DNA from: Tremella fuciformis
Lineage: Eukaryota > Basidiomycota > Tremellomycetes > Tremellales > Tremellaceae
Length of the DNA stretch: 64,000 nt
Assembly (NCBI GenBank): GCA_032768795.1
Contig: CP136496.1
Location: 1,984,001 to 2,048,000, forward strand
Direction of reading: 5' to 3'
The first letter of the stretch is position 1. Every line of letters starts with the position of its first letter. The notes under the pieces were generated by a model. It ran no database searches and was not told the DNA's origin. It was given only the letters and a program-made list of their open reading frames with translations. This document shows positions 1-11,791 of this stretch, piece by piece. A program made the translations under genes and the position numbers.

Positions 1-1091
1 AAACAAAGGTCTGTGGTGCCTCTGATGTACCGAAGTAGATGTTTGGCCGCTTTCCAGTGCTCTGTGTTGTATTTGGATATGTATCTTGATAGCAGAGAAG
101 CTGGAAAAGCGAGATCCGGTCTTGTAATTGTTGAGGCATAAAGAATGGCTCCCACTGCTTGGGCATATGGGTAATGCTTTGCCTCTTCAAACTCGGTATC
201 TGTGGCTGGAACAGGGCGAAAACTGGCAGGCAGAGGAGTTCTGGCTGGGTTGCAGTCACTCATACCAAACCGGTCCAAAATTGACTCCAAATAATGTTCT
301 TGACTCATAAACAGCTTGTTCTGTGTCCGATCTCGATGAATATTGAAGCCTAGGAAATAGGAAACCGGCCCTGAGTCCTTGCACTCAAATTCTGAGTTGA
401 GAGCGATTTTGAAAGCGTCCAAATACTTTCTGTTGTTGCAAGCAATCAACTGATCATCCACATGAACTGAGAGCATGAGGAAATTGCCATTTTCGAATTT
501 GTAGTAAAGGCAGGGGTCTGCAGAGGTTGGTTTGAGGCCTTGAGACCGAAGCCAATTGTCCAGAGCTTTGTTGAAGCATCTAGGAGACTGCTTGAGACCA
601 TAAAGCGATTTTCTGAGTCGCAAAACTTTGCCCGCAGGAATGTTGGAGCCTTCTGGTGGTTCCATATATATTTCCTCTTCCAAATCGCCATTGAGGAAGG
701 CTGCAATGATGTCTACTTGGTCACACTCCATGTTGAAGTGATTGACCAAGGCCAGGAAGACTCTGATGGTGTCCTTGTGCGCAACAGAGGCAAATAACTC
801 GTTGAAATCGAGTCCTTCAATTTGTGAATAGCCCTTGGCAACAAATCTGGCCTTGTAGGTTGAAGGTTTACCGGTTTCACCATCGATCTTTCTGGTGTAG
901 ACCCATTTTCCTTTGAGGACTCTTTGATTTGAGCGATCCACAACCGCCCAAACTCGATATTTGTCCATTTTGGCAAGCTCAGAATCCATGCTGGATTTCC
1001 AGTGCTCCCACTCGCCAGAATTGCGCGCTTGCAAATATGTTTGAGGTATATTTGTTGCGAGCATAGCACAGGCAACATTTGCATCTTGAAT
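1..1091 (-). mobile_element. Ty1/copia copy C5, distal part (RT to RNase H), cut by window edge
   Basis: Minus-strand continuation of the gag-pol frame that resumes at 17294. Read on the minus strand it runs from the linker before reverse transcriptase, through the RT core with the metal-binding VDD motif, to the start of RNase H, where the window ends. The join to the other half is exact: C6 sits between them and both sides carry the 5 bp duplication tgaat (1087-1091 and 17289-17293). I see no stop in this stretch. The 3' end and 3' LTR of C5 lie outside the window to the left. Plus-strand open frames here are shadows. Confidence 0.93.
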
Positions 1092-1244
1092 TGTCAGAAT
1101 TGTGAGCAATACTGATCTGTGCCACACTGCCACACTGACACATCGCTTTATACCTTTCCTATTACATAAGAAAACTCTTGTAGCTTCGCTTTTCCTGCTC
1201 TGTGAGCAGGGAACTGTCTCTATGCATTTCTTATCCATCCGACA
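1092..1244 (+). repeat. 5' LTR of C6
   Basis: 153 bp, starting TGTCAGAATTG and ending ATCCGACA, so the ends form a short inverted repeat typical of LTRs. It contains three tandem copies of an 8 bp unit close to CCACACTG. Directly followed by the tRNA primer site. Confidence 0.95.
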
Positions 1245-1257
1245 GGTTATGAGCCTG
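1245..1257 (+). promoter_or_regulatory. Primer binding site, half-tRNA type (initiator tRNA-Met)
   Basis: GGTTATGAGCCTG begins directly after the terminal CA of the LTR. It is complementary to the anticodon arm and loop of eukaryotic initiator tRNA-Met (loop CUCAUAAC), not to a tRNA 3' end. Drosophila copia is the known precedent for an internally cleaved tRNA-iMet primer. The same motif follows every 5' LTR of this family in the window, e.g. 5101, 11792 and 25282 on plus, and 20799 and 22863 on minus. Confidence 0.8.
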
Positions 1258-2289
1258 AATCGCACCCGATTCGCCTGCCGACAAGCGACCCAATAGAGCT
1301 CGACGTGCTCTTTCACGAGGTATCCTCGGATTTACGGTAGCTTCCGTGGTTCACCCGCAATCGCCTTCGCCATTTACACGGCTTCCGGCTTCTCTACCAT
1401 CTCTGTCGCTTCACCTACAAACGCCAGAACGACACAGCACTCTATCTACAGTGCAAGCACACGTCTTACGGCCCCTGAAGAGTCCAGCACTCACAGAAGG
1501 CCGAGATAACGGACGTTTACAACTTGGACGATTTCTCGCGTTCTATCAGCCCGATCGGTCTCTCTGTTTTACACAACACTTGTGATCACTGCGTCTACCG
1601 TTCCTGTAAAGGATTTCGCAGTGCGGGGTGTTGTTCAAGAGATATCAATTTATCATTTCCGAGAAACTCAGAATTTGGAGTTGAGTCTTTCAGCACCAGA
1701 AATCCGATTTCTCGCCCATCGCTGCACCGATCCGCCCGCCGCTTCTAGACAACATAACGGCACCTACGGACTGAATTTGGGCTTCAGTAGAGCTCAATTG
1801 GCTCACTCGTTCTCGAGTTATTGCCTTATTACTGCAATCGGATTTTCCGATTTAACAACATCATCACTGCTGCCCTATCGCTGGGTGAAATCGCGGCCTG
1901 CTGGGCTTGGCAGGTGAAGGCAAACGTCCTAGACCGCACTGCTAGGTCACATCGAGGGAGTTCAAGCAAATCCGGACTTGGCTCTGCAGAAATCAATTCT
2001 AGGCCGATCCCTAGCATTGCTGGAGCATCCAGGAGGTCGTACACCGTTCCGGTGGCCGCAGAATCCAGTGAAACCTGGTGGGCAGCCTCTGAGCCTCTGG
2101 CAATTCAAGCTGCTCTCGCTTTCAGCTGAGTCTCTTTGAGAGTCTCATTCAAACTTTTGCGATTGCAGCTGACACTCGCATATTTAAAATTTCTCCTTCG
2201 CACACGATATACCTCCTACCGGTCAACCTTACCCCTCTCAACGGCAACCCAATCGGCCCGTCCGTTCTCGAGATATAATTATTGGCAGA
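1258..2289 (+). other. Long leader of C6 (no gene)
   Basis: About 1 kb between primer site and gag ATG, present in every complete copy. No recognisable protein; a 100-130 codon open frame recurs across copies but shifts frame and length between them. Near the 5' end are palindromic blocks (GAGCTC, then CGAGGTATCCTCGG) conserved in all copies. An AT-rich TATTTAAAATTT-like element lies about 110 bp before the gag ATG (near 2180), a possible internal promoter. Function is inferred only. Confidence 0.5.
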
Positions 2290-4947
2290 ATGGAGGAGAG
2301 CGAAATCAAAATCAAAGTTGTTACTCTGAAAGGCAGCGATAATTATCCTCAATGGGAATCGCATATTGCCACCACTCTTATGGGCAAGGGCTTGCTTGCC
2401 TGCATCAGAACCGAGCCGATTTCGCCAATTTCAGCTGCAGACCAGCTCAAATTCGATAAATCGTTTGCGATAATTTTCCAGAGCCTCTCTGAGACCGTCC
2501 AGGCTGCTCTACCGGCTACAGTCAAAGATTGGACCTCCCCATCACCCAAATCGCTTTGGGACGAGTTGAAACGGCAGCATTCTGCCTCTACTGGTGCCAG
2601 GCAGGCCGCTCTTTTCCAATCTCTTGCCAGGGCCGAAATTATCGATGGAGAAGATCCGATGCCAATTCTAGCAGCCCAGCAGAGCGCCCATACTCAGCTC
2701 AACAGCTCTGGCGAAATTATTTCCGATAAAATCCTTGCTTTCTGCATGACTCTTGCTCTCCCTGAGTCATATGCGACCACAAAGCAGAATCTATGGATGC
2801 GACAGCCTCTCAGCTCTTCAGAGGTCAAATCGGCAGTCCAGGCTGAATATGAGAGGCGGAAAAATTCGGATTCAGCTACAGCTCTTGCTGCAATGAAGAG
2901 ACCGGCATTCAAGCCAAATCGCCCCAGAGACATGTCAAAATATTGCGATTATCACCGGATTCATGGCCACAGCAATGCAGAGTGTCATAATCAGCAAAAT
3001 CGGATCAAGCAGACACAAAGAATTCCGCCCAAGGCCGAGATTGCCTCCGTCAGCCCTGAGATCGATACCGACATTGGAACAGCATCTGCTTTCAATGCAG
3101 TAGCGACCGCATCCGCCCATCATGCAAAATGCGACCGCTATGAATTTATTGTCGATTCTGGAGCAACACATCACATGTGTAATGATGCTCAAATGCTATC
3201 GGATCTGAAACCGGCTCAGAAAATGCAAGTCCGGTTTGGCAATTCAGCACATCTGCCTTGCAACATGACCGGCACTCTCTACCTTGCCGGAATCGCTTTT
3301 CCGGGCTGCCTCTATATTCCTGGGCTGGATCGGAACCTCATCTCGGTCTCTGCAACTCCACAAGGCTTGGGATGGAGATTTGCGGCCGGAAATGCAACCT
3401 TGTGCCAAATCAGCACCGGAAATACTTTTCTCAAAGCCCCAAAGCGATCCGGCCTCTATATATACCAGGAGGCAAGCGCATCAGCAAATATTGCTTCTGC
3501 AGCTGATTTACAAGACATCCATGAGCGACTTGGCCATTTGAATATATCTGCAGTCATGAGAGTCATCAGGAGTGGAAGAATGGGCGATATCGAAATTTCA
3601 GCTTCAGATGCAAAGTCATTCCAGTGCCAAAGCTGCATTCTGGGCAAAACCGGCCGGCTTCCATCTTTGCCAAGCGATATCAGAGCATCTACACCGCTTG
3701 AGATCGTCCACATTGATTTATGGGGGCCTGCCAGAGTGGCCTCTGCAAATGGAGCTCGATATTTCCTCACTTGTTATGATGATTTCACCAGAAAAGCCCA
3801 TCTCTATTTTCTGAAGCAAAAGTCTGGCGCATTTGAGGCGATTCAGCAATATATTGCTCTAGTTGAAAGACAGCTATCCACCAAAGTCAAGACAATCAGA
3901 TCTGACAATGGTGGTGAATTCTCCTCTAATGAGTGGAAACAATTCATAAGGAATCACGGAATTCAGCATATTCAAGTCCCACCAGATGCGCACACTCAAA
4001 ATGGGCGGGTTGAGCGATTGCATCTTACAATTCTCAATGGGGTCAGAACAGTCCTTGTTCATTCCGGATTACCTCAGAATCTATGGGCTGAGGCGGCAAA
4101 TTATATAGCCTACACTCGGAATCGTACACCCTGTGGTCCAAAGCAGGAAATACCCGAAGACAAGTGGCAAAATCGAAATTGCCAAATTACACACCTTCAA
4201 CCATTTGGCTGCAAAGCATTTTTCCGAAATCATACAGAGAAAAACAAGCTGGCTCCAAGATATCAAGAGGGGATTCTTGTGGGGTATCAAGAGGCCACCA
4301 ACAATTACCGGATATATTCCAAGGTGACCGGCAGCATCACAATCAGCCGGGATGTTATTTTTGCAAACACAGAAATCAATTCAGAGCAAATTGAAATTCC
4401 GGAATTGGAACTTAAGGGTTTACAGCCTCAAATCGAGTCCGATAAATCTGTCCTTTTGCAGGAAGATAGTCTGCAGGAGCCTCTACCGCCACCGACACAG
4501 GGAATGCAGGAGGTAGAGCGGTTCTTTCAAAATTTGGCAAATGAGCAAAAAGTCGCCAATCAAAATTTACAAATTCCAAATATCATTGAAAGAGATCATC
4601 ATCGCCAAATTGCTGCAGAACGCCGCGCTTCTGCTGCACCACCGATACCGCAGCAAGGGGGGCATAATGGCGATAATTCAAGCGACTCAGACTCATCAGA
4701 TGAGCTGAATTTGCGAGATGATGAGGAATTTGAGAACGAAATTCAAGCTGCAAATGTTGCCTGTGCTATGCTTGCAACAAATATACCGCAAACATACTTG
4801 CAAGCGCGCAATTCTGGCGAGTGGGAGCACTGGAAATCCAGCATGGATTCTGAGCTTGCCAAAATGGACAAATATCGAGTTTGGGCGGTTGTGGATCGCT
4901 CAAATCAAAGAGTCCTCAAAGGAAAATGGGTCTACACCAGAAAGATC

Positions 4948-5100
4948 TGTCAGAATTGTGAGCAATACTGATCTGTGCCACACTGCCACACTGCCACATC
5001 GCTTCTACTCCTTCCCCTGAGATGTTTCAGACTTGTAGCATCGCTTTTCCTGCTCTCTGAGCAGTGCAGATGTCTCTATGCACTTCATATCACCCCGACA
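4948..5100 (+). repeat. 5' LTR of C7
   Basis: 153 bp, TGTCAGAATTG...CACCCCGACA; identical by eye to 10192-10344. Followed at 5101 by the tRNA-iMet primer site GGTTATGAGCCTG. Confidence 0.95.
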
Positions 5101-6155
5101 GGTTATGAGCCTGAATCACGTCCGATTCGCCTGCCAACCAGTGCCCCAATAGAGCTCGACGCGCTCTTTCACGAGGTATCCTCGGTTCTCCGGTAGCTTC
5201 AGCTGTTCACCCGCAATTGCCTTCGCCAATTACTCGGTTTCCGGCTACCTACCTCCCTACCTACCATCTCTGCTGCTTCACCTACAAGCGCCAGAACGAT
5301 ACTGCACTTTCTCTACAGTGCAAGCACACGTCTTACGGTCCCTGAAGAGTCCAGCACTCACAGAAGGCCGAGATAACGGACGTTCACGACTTTGCCGATT
5401 TCTCGTGTTCCACCAATCCGATCGAGCTCTCCGTTTTACACGGCAGTCTCTATCATTGCATCCATCACCTCGGCAAAGCACAGCAAAGCAGCGTCCACCG
5501 TTCTCGAGAAATCGATTTGTCAATTCCGGCAAACTGCAAATTTGGAGTTGAGTCTCTTCATACAAAGAAATCAATTTCTCGCCCATCGCTGCACCGATCT
5601 GCCTGCCGTTTCTACACAATACAGCGGCAACTACAGGCTATATTCGAGCCTCGGTAGAGCACAACTGGCGCACTCGTTCCCGAGTTATCGCCTCATCACT
5701 GCAATCGGATTTTCCGATTGCTTTATCTATCGCTTCTGCCCTATCGCTGGGCGAAATCGAGGCCTGCTGGGCTTGGCAGGTGAAGGCAAACCGCCCTAGA
5801 ACGGAATCTAGGTTACACCGAGGGGGTTCAAGCAAATCCGGACTTGGCTCTGCAGAAATCAATTCTAGGCCGATTCCTAGCATTGCTGGAGCACCCAGGA
5901 GGTCGTACACCGTTCCGGTGGCCGCAGAATCCAGTGAAACCTGGTGGGCAGCCTCTGAGCCTCATAGGCAATTCAAGCTGCTCTCGCTTTCAGCTGAGTC
6001 TCTTTGAGAGTCTCATTCAAACTTTTGCGATTGCAGCTGACACTCGCATATTTAAAATTTCTCCTTTGCACACAATATACCTCCTACCGGCCTACATTTC
6101 CCCTCCCAACGGCAACCTGATCGGCCGGGCCGTTCTTGAGAAATAATTATTGGAG

Positions 6156-9100
6156 ATGGAGGAACTCGAAATTTCCAAAGTCAAGGTCATCACCTTGAAG
6201 GGGAGCGATAATTATCCACAATGGGAATCGCATATCGCCACCACTCTCATGGGCAAGGGCTTGCTTGCCTGTATCAGATCCGAGCCAATTTCGCCAGTTA
6301 CAGCTGCAGAACAGCTCAAATTCGATAAATCGTTTTCCATCATCTTTCAATCGCTCTCTGAGACCGTCCAAGGCGCCCTGCCAGCCTCAGTCAAAGATTG
6401 GACATCACCCTCTCCAAAATCGCTCTGGGAGGAATTGAAGCGGCAGCATTCTGCTTCTACCGGTGCCAGGCAAGCCGCTTTATTCCAATCGCTTGCTAGG
6501 GCCTCAATAATCGATGGGGAGGACCCAATGCCGACTTTGGCTGCACAGCAGAGCGCCCACACCCAGCTGAACAGCTCTGGCGAAATTATTTCCGATAAAA
6601 TCCTTGCATTCTGCATGACATTGGCCCTGCCTGATTCATATGCGACCGCAAAGCAGAATCTATGGATGCGACAGCCCCTCAGCTCTGCAGAGGTCAAATC
6701 GACAGTGCAGGCTGAATATGAGAGGCGGAAAAATTCAGAATCGGCCACAGCTCTAGCTGCAGCAAGAAGACCGGCTCCATTCAGGCCAAATCGCCCCAGA
6801 GAATCGAAATATTGCGATTATCACAAATCACACACCCACAATAATGCAGACTGCAGAAATCAGCAAAATCGGAGTACATCAGCACAAAGAATTCTGCCCA
6901 AGGCCGAAATCGCATCAGTCAATGTTCCTATCGATACCGACATTGGTCCAGCATCTGCCTTCCATGCCACAGCGACCGCATCAGCCTACCATGCAAAATG
7001 CGACCGCTATGAATTTATTATCGATTCTGGAGCAACACATCACATGTGTAATGATGCTCAAATGCTATCGGATCTGAGACCGGCTCAGAAACTGCAAGTC
7101 CGGTTTGGCAATTCAGCACACCTGCCTTGCAACATGACTGGCACTCTCTACCTTGCCGGAATTGCTTTTCCAGGCTGCCTATATATTCCTGGGCTAGATC
7201 GGAACCTCATCTCGGTCTCTGCATCACCACCAGGCCTGGAGTGGAAATTTGCGGCCGGAAATGCGAAATTATGCGAAATCCAGACCGGAAATCAAATTCT
7301 CACTGCTCCAAAGCGTTCCGGCCTCTATGTCCATCAGGAGGCAAGCCCATCAGCCAATATCGCTTCTGCAGCTGATTTACAAGACATCCATGAGCGATTG
7401 GGCCATTTGAATATATCCGGTGTGCTCAGAGTGGTTGGAAGTGGGAGAATGGGCAATATCGAAATTTCAGCTTCTGATGCAAAGTCATTTCAGTGCCAGA
7501 GCTGCATTTTGGGCAAAACCGGCCGTCTCCCATCATTACCAAGCAATATCAGAGCTTCTACACCGCTTGAAATTGTCCATATTGACTTATGGGGCCCTGC
7601 CAAAGTCCCCTCTGTCAATGGGGCTCGATATTTCCTTACCTGCTATGATGATTTCACAAGGAAATCGCATTTGTATTTTCTCAAGCAGAAATCGGGAGCA
7701 TTTGAAGCAATTCAACAATATATTACCTTGGTTGAGCGCCAATTGTCTACAAAGGTCAAAACAATTAGATCCGACAATGGTGGTGAATTCTCCTCAAATG
7801 AGTGGAAACAATTCATGAGGAATCACGGAATTCAGCACATCCAAGTCCCACCAGATGCGCACACTCAGAATGGGCGAGTTGAGCGTTTGCACCTTACAAT
7901 CCTCAATGGTGTCAGAACTGTGCTAGTTCATTCCGGATTACCTCAGAATCTTTGGGCTGAAGCGGCAAATTATATAGCCTACACTCGAAATCGCACACCC
8001 TGTGGCCCAAAGCAGGAAATACCAGAAGACAAATGGCAAAATCGAAATTGCCAGCTTGGACATCTTCAGCCATTTGGCTGCAAAGCATTTTTCCGAAATC
8101 ATACAGAGAAAAACAAGCTTGCACCAAGGTATCAAGAGGGGATCCTTGTGGGGTATCAAGAGGCAACAAACAATTACCGGATCTATTCAAAAGAGACCGG
8201 CAGCATCACCATCAGCAGGGATGTGGTGTTTGCAAACACTGAATTCAATTCAGAGCAAATTGAAATTCCGGAATTGGAACTTAAAGTTTCACAGCCTCAG
8301 ATCAAGTCCGATGAACCTGTCCTTTTGCAGGATGATGGTCCATATGTGCCTCCATCACCTGTGAAAACGGGTATGCCACAAGTTGAACGGTTCTTCCGGA
8401 ATTTGGCAAATGAGCAGCAAAACAACAAACAAGCTCCAAAAGTGATTGACAGAGATCATCATCGCCAAATTGCTGCAGAACGCCGGGCATCTGCTGCTCC
8501 ACCGATACCGCAGCAAGGGGGGCATAATGGCGATAATTCAAGCGACTCAGACTCATCAGATGAGCTGAATTTGCGAGATGATGAGGATTTTGAAGGTGCA
8601 AATGTTGCCTATGCCTTACTTGCAACCAATATACCTCAAACATACTTGCAAGCGCGAAATTCTGGCGAGTGGGAGCACTGGAGAGCCAGCATGGACTCAG
8701 AGCTTGCCAAAATGGACAAATATCGAGTTTGGGAAGTTGTCAATCGCTCAAATCAAAGAGTCCTCAAAGGCAAATGGGTCTACACCAGAAAAATTGATGG
8801 TGAAACCGGCCAGCCTTCAACATATAAGGCCAGATTTGTTGCCAAGGGCTATTCTCAAATTGAAGGACTCGATTTCAATGAGTTATTTGCCTCTGTTGCG
8901 CACAAAGACACCATCAGAGTCTTCCTGGCATTGGTCAACCACTTCAACATGGAGTGTGACCAAGTAGACATCATTGCAGCCTTCCTGAATGGCGATTTGG
9001 AGGAGGAAATATATATGGAACCACCAGAGGGTTCCAATGTACCTGCAGGCAAAATTTTGCGACTCAGAAAATCGCTTTATGGTCTCAAGCAGTCTCCTAG

Positions 9101-10184
9101 ATGCTTCAACAAGGCTCTAGATCATTGGCTTCGGTCTCAAGGCCTCAAACCAACCTCTGCAGACCCTTGTCTGTACTACAAATTCGAAAATGGCAATTTC
9201 CTCATGCTCTCTGTTCATGTGGATGATCAATTGATTGCTTGCAACAACAGAAAGTATTTGGACGCTTTCAAAATCGCCCTCAACTCAGAATTTGAGTGCA
9301 AGGACTCAGGACCGGTCTCCTACTTCTTGGGATTCAATATTCATCGAGATCGGACTCAAAACAAGCTGTTCATGAGTCAAGAACATTATTTGGAGTCAAT
9401 TTTGGACCGGTTTGGTATGAGTGATTGCAACCCAGCCAGAACTCCTCTGCCTACCAATTTTCGCCCCATTCCAGCCACAGACACCGAATTTGAGGAGGCA
9501 AAACATTACCCATATGCTCAAGCAGTGGGAGCCATTCTTTATGCCTCAACAATTACAAGACCGGATCTCGCTTTTCCAGCTTCTCTACTGTCAAGATATA
9601 TATCCAAATACAACACAGAGCACTGGAAAGCGGCCAAACATTTACTCCGGTACATCAGAGGCACCACAGACCTTTGTTTGACCTTCAACAAAGAAAACTC
9701 CAACAGGATTGCTCTGGGCTATGCAGATGCAGACTGGGGAGGTGATCTAGACACAAGGAGATCGACTACAGGCTACATCTTCAAGGTCTATGGTGGGATT
9801 GTGGCCTGGAAAAGTCGACGTCAAAATACAGTGGCGCTTTCCACCACAGAAGCAGAGCTTATGGCCTCTTCTGAAGCGACCAGACAGGCCATCTGGCTTA
9901 GGCAACTTCTCAGTGACCTTCAGCTTGGTCTAGAGGAGCCTCTGCCAATCCTAAACGACAACAATGGAGCAATTGCCTTGTCAAAGAACCCAGTCAATCA
10001 TGACAAGTCAAAGCACATTGACATGAGACACAAGTTTGTTAGGGAGAAGGTGGAGGACAACACAGTGACTCTATCACATGTCCCATCAGCTGAGAACATG
10101 GCGGATCTCCTCACCAAGTCGCTCCCAGCAGAGGTATTCAACAGGCTGAGGGAGTTACTTGGAGTTCAGCAAAGATCAGATTGA
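6156..10184 (+). CDS. Copia gag-pol polyprotein (C7)
   Basis: About 1,342 codons; I take the ATG at 6156 (MEELEISK), since the two codons before it are TTG GAG. Order: gag; variant zinc knuckle CX2HX4HX4C near residue 220; aspartic protease IIDSGATHHMC near 290; integrase HHCC zinc domain (HERLGHLN ... CQSCILGK) near 400-450; DDE core (HIDLWG, RSDNGGEF, NGRVER); reverse transcriptase with HVDDQLI (usual YVDD) near 1000; RNase H (YADADWGGD, STTEAEL); and the ending AENMADLLTK. Protease-integrase-RT order defines Ty1/copia. Gag and pol share one frame with no frameshift, as in Drosophila copia. All catalytic motifs are present, so it could be active. Confidence 0.95.
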   Translation: MEELEISKVKVITLKGSDNYPQWESHIATTLMGKGLLACIRSEPISPVTAAEQLKFDKSFSIIFQSLSETVQGALPASVKDWTSPSPKSLWEELKRQHSASTGARQAALFQSLARASIIDGEDPMPTLAAQQSAHTQLNSSGEIISDKILAFCMTLALPDSYATAKQNLWMRQPLSSAEVKSTVQAEYERRKNSESATALAAARRPAPFRPNRPRESKYCDYHKSHTHNNADCRNQQNRSTSAQRILPKAEIASVNVPIDTDIGPASAFHATATASAYHAKCDRYEFIIDSGATHHMCNDAQMLSDLRPAQKLQVRFGNSAHLPCNMTGTLYLAGIAFPGCLYIPGLDRNLISVSASPPGLEWKFAAGNAKLCEIQTGNQILTAPKRSGLYVHQEASPSANIASAADLQDIHERLGHLNISGVLRVVGSGRMGNIEISASDAKSFQCQSCILGKTGRLPSLPSNIRASTPLEIVHIDLWGPAKVPSVNGARYFLTCYDDFTRKSHLYFLKQKSGAFEAIQQYITLVERQLSTKVKTIRSDNGGEFSSNEWKQFMRNHGIQHIQVPPDAHTQNGRVERLHLTILNGVRTVLVHSGLPQNLWAEAANYIAYTRNRTPCGPKQEIPEDKWQNRNCQLGHLQPFGCKAFFRNHTEKNKLAPRYQEGILVGYQEATNNYRIYSKETGSITISRDVVFANTEFNSEQIEIPELELKVSQPQIKSDEPVLLQDDGPYVPPSPVKTGMPQVERFFRNLANEQQNNKQAPKVIDRDHHRQIAAERRASAAPPIPQQGGHNGDNSSDSDSSDELNLRDDEDFEGANVAYALLATNIPQTYLQARNSGEWEHWRASMDSELAKMDKYRVWEVVNRSNQRVLKGKWVYTRKIDGETGQPSTYKARFVAKGYSQIEGLDFNELFASVAHKDTIRVFLALVNHFNMECDQVDIIAAFLNGDLEEEIYMEPPEGSNVPAGKILRLRKSLYGLKQSPRCFNKALDHWLRSQGLKPTSADPCLYYKFENGNFLMLSVHVDDQLIACNNRKYLDAFKIALNSEFECKDSGPVSYFLGFNIHRDRTQNKLFMSQEHYLESILDRFGMSDCNPARTPLPTNFRPIPATDTEFEEAKHYPYAQAVGAILYASTITRPDLAFPASLLSRYISKYNTEHWKAAKHLLRYIRGTTDLCLTFNKENSNRIALGYADADWGGDLDTRRSTTGYIFKVYGGIVAWKSRRQNTVALSTTEAELMASSEATRQAIWLRQLLSDLQLGLEEPLPILNDNNGAIALSKNPVNHDKSKHIDMRHKFVREKVEDNTVTLSHVPSAENMADLLTKSLPAEVFNRLRELLGVQQRSD

Positions 10185-10191
10185 GTGGGAG

Positions 10192-10344
10192 TGTCAGAAT
10201 TGTGAGCAATACTGATCTGTGCCACACTGCCACACTGCCACATCGCTTCTACTCCTTCCCCTGAGATGTTTCAGACTTGTAGCATCGCTTTTCCTGCTCT
10301 CTGAGCAGTGCAGATGTCTCTATGCACTTCATATCACCCCGACA
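10192..10344 (+). repeat. 3' LTR of C7
   Basis: 153 bp, same sequence as 4948-5100; flanked on the right by the TSD agatc and resumed C6 pol. Confidence 0.95.
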
Positions 10345-11638
10345 AGATCGATGGTGAAACCGGTAAACCTTCAACCTACAAGGCCAGATTTGTTGCCAAG
10401 GGCTATTCACAAATTGAAGGTCTCGATTTCAACGAGTTATTTGCCTCTGTTGCGCACAAGGACACCATCAGAGTCTTCCTGGCCTTGGTCAATCACTTCA
10501 ACATGGAGTGTGACCAAGTAGACATCATTGCAGCCTTCCTCAATGGCGATTTGGAAGAGGAAATATATATGGAACCACCAGAAGGCTCCAACATTCCTGC
10601 GGGCAAAGTTTTGCGACTCAGAAAATCGCTCTATGGTCTCAAGCAGTCTCCTAGATGTTTCAACAAAGCTCTAGATCATTGGCTCCGGTCTCAAGGCCTC
10701 AAACCAACCTCTGCAGACCCCTGCCTTTACTACAAATTCGAAAATGGCAATTTCCTCATGCTCTCAGTTCATGTGGATGATCAGTTGATTGCTTGCAACA
10801 ACAGAAAGTATTTGGACGCTTTCAAAAGCGCTCTCAACTCAGAATTTGAGTGTAAGGACTCAGGGCCGGTTTCCTATTTCCTAGGCTTCAATATTCATCG
10901 AGATCGGACTCAAAACAAGCTGTTCATGAGTCAAGAACATTATTTGGAGTCAATTTTGGACCGGTTTGGTATGAGTGACTGCAACCCAGCCAGAACTCCT
11001 CTGCCTACCAATTTTCGCCCCATTCCAGCCACAGATACCGAGTTTGAGGAGGCAAAGCATTACCCATATGCCCAAGCAGTGGGAGCCATTCTCTATGCCT
11101 CAACAATCACAAGACCGGATCTTGCCTTTCCAGCCTCTCTGCTGTCAAGATATATTTCCAAGTACAACACAGAGCACTGGAAAGCGGCCAAACATCTGCT
11201 TCGGTATATCAGAGGCACCACAGACCTTTGTTTGACCTTCAACAAAGAGAACTCAAACAGAATTGCTCTGGGCTATGCAGATGCAGACTGGGGAGGCGAT
11301 CTAGACACCAGGAGATCAACCACAGGCTACATCTTCAAAGTCTATGGTGGAGTTGTGGCCTGGAAAAGTCGGCGACAAAATACAGTGGCGCTTTCTACCA
11401 CAGAAGCAGAGCTCATGGCCTCTTCTGAAGCAACCAGGCAAGCCATTTGGCTCAGGCAACTTCTCAGTGATCTCCAGCTTGAATTGGAACAGCCATTGCC
11501 AATTCTAAACGACAACAATGGAGCAATTGCCTTGTCAAAGAACCCAGTCAACCATGACAAGTCAAAGCACATTGACATGAGACACAAATTTGTCAGGGAG
11601 AAGGTGGAGGACAACACAGTGACCCTATCACATGTCCC

Positions 11639-11791
11639 TGTCGGAATTGTGAGCAATACTGATCTGTGCCACACTGCCACACTGCCACATCGCTTTCTCC
11701 CACTTCCCCTGAAGTGTTTCATATCCATAGCATCGCTTTTCCTGCTCTGTGAGCAGGGAACTCTCTCTATGCACTTCTTATTCATCCGACA
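11639..11791 (+). repeat. 5' LTR of C8
   Basis: 153 bp, TGTCGGAATTG...ATCCGACA, giving a perfect TGTCGGA/TCCGACA terminal inverted pair. Primer site follows at 11792. Confidence 0.95.

Larger units (their letters stand above)
4948..10344 (+). mobile_element. Ty1/copia copy C7, complete and apparently intact
   Basis: 5,397 bp, inserted in the pol region of C6 just before RT. Target duplication agatc at 4943-4947 and 10345-10349. The two 153 bp LTRs (4948-5100, 10192-10344) look identical, so insertion is very recent. The gag-pol frame is uninterrupted. Between the stop codon and the 3' LTR lies the purine-rich GTGGGAG, the probable polypurine tract. Leader 5114-6155 holds no gene. Confidence 0.96.

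Noticed and set aside
713..1084. Minus-strand 123-codon frame in C5
   Set aside because: The same shadow frame recurs at the matching place in every copia copy (e.g. 8578, 15257, 28767); the true pol frame is another one.
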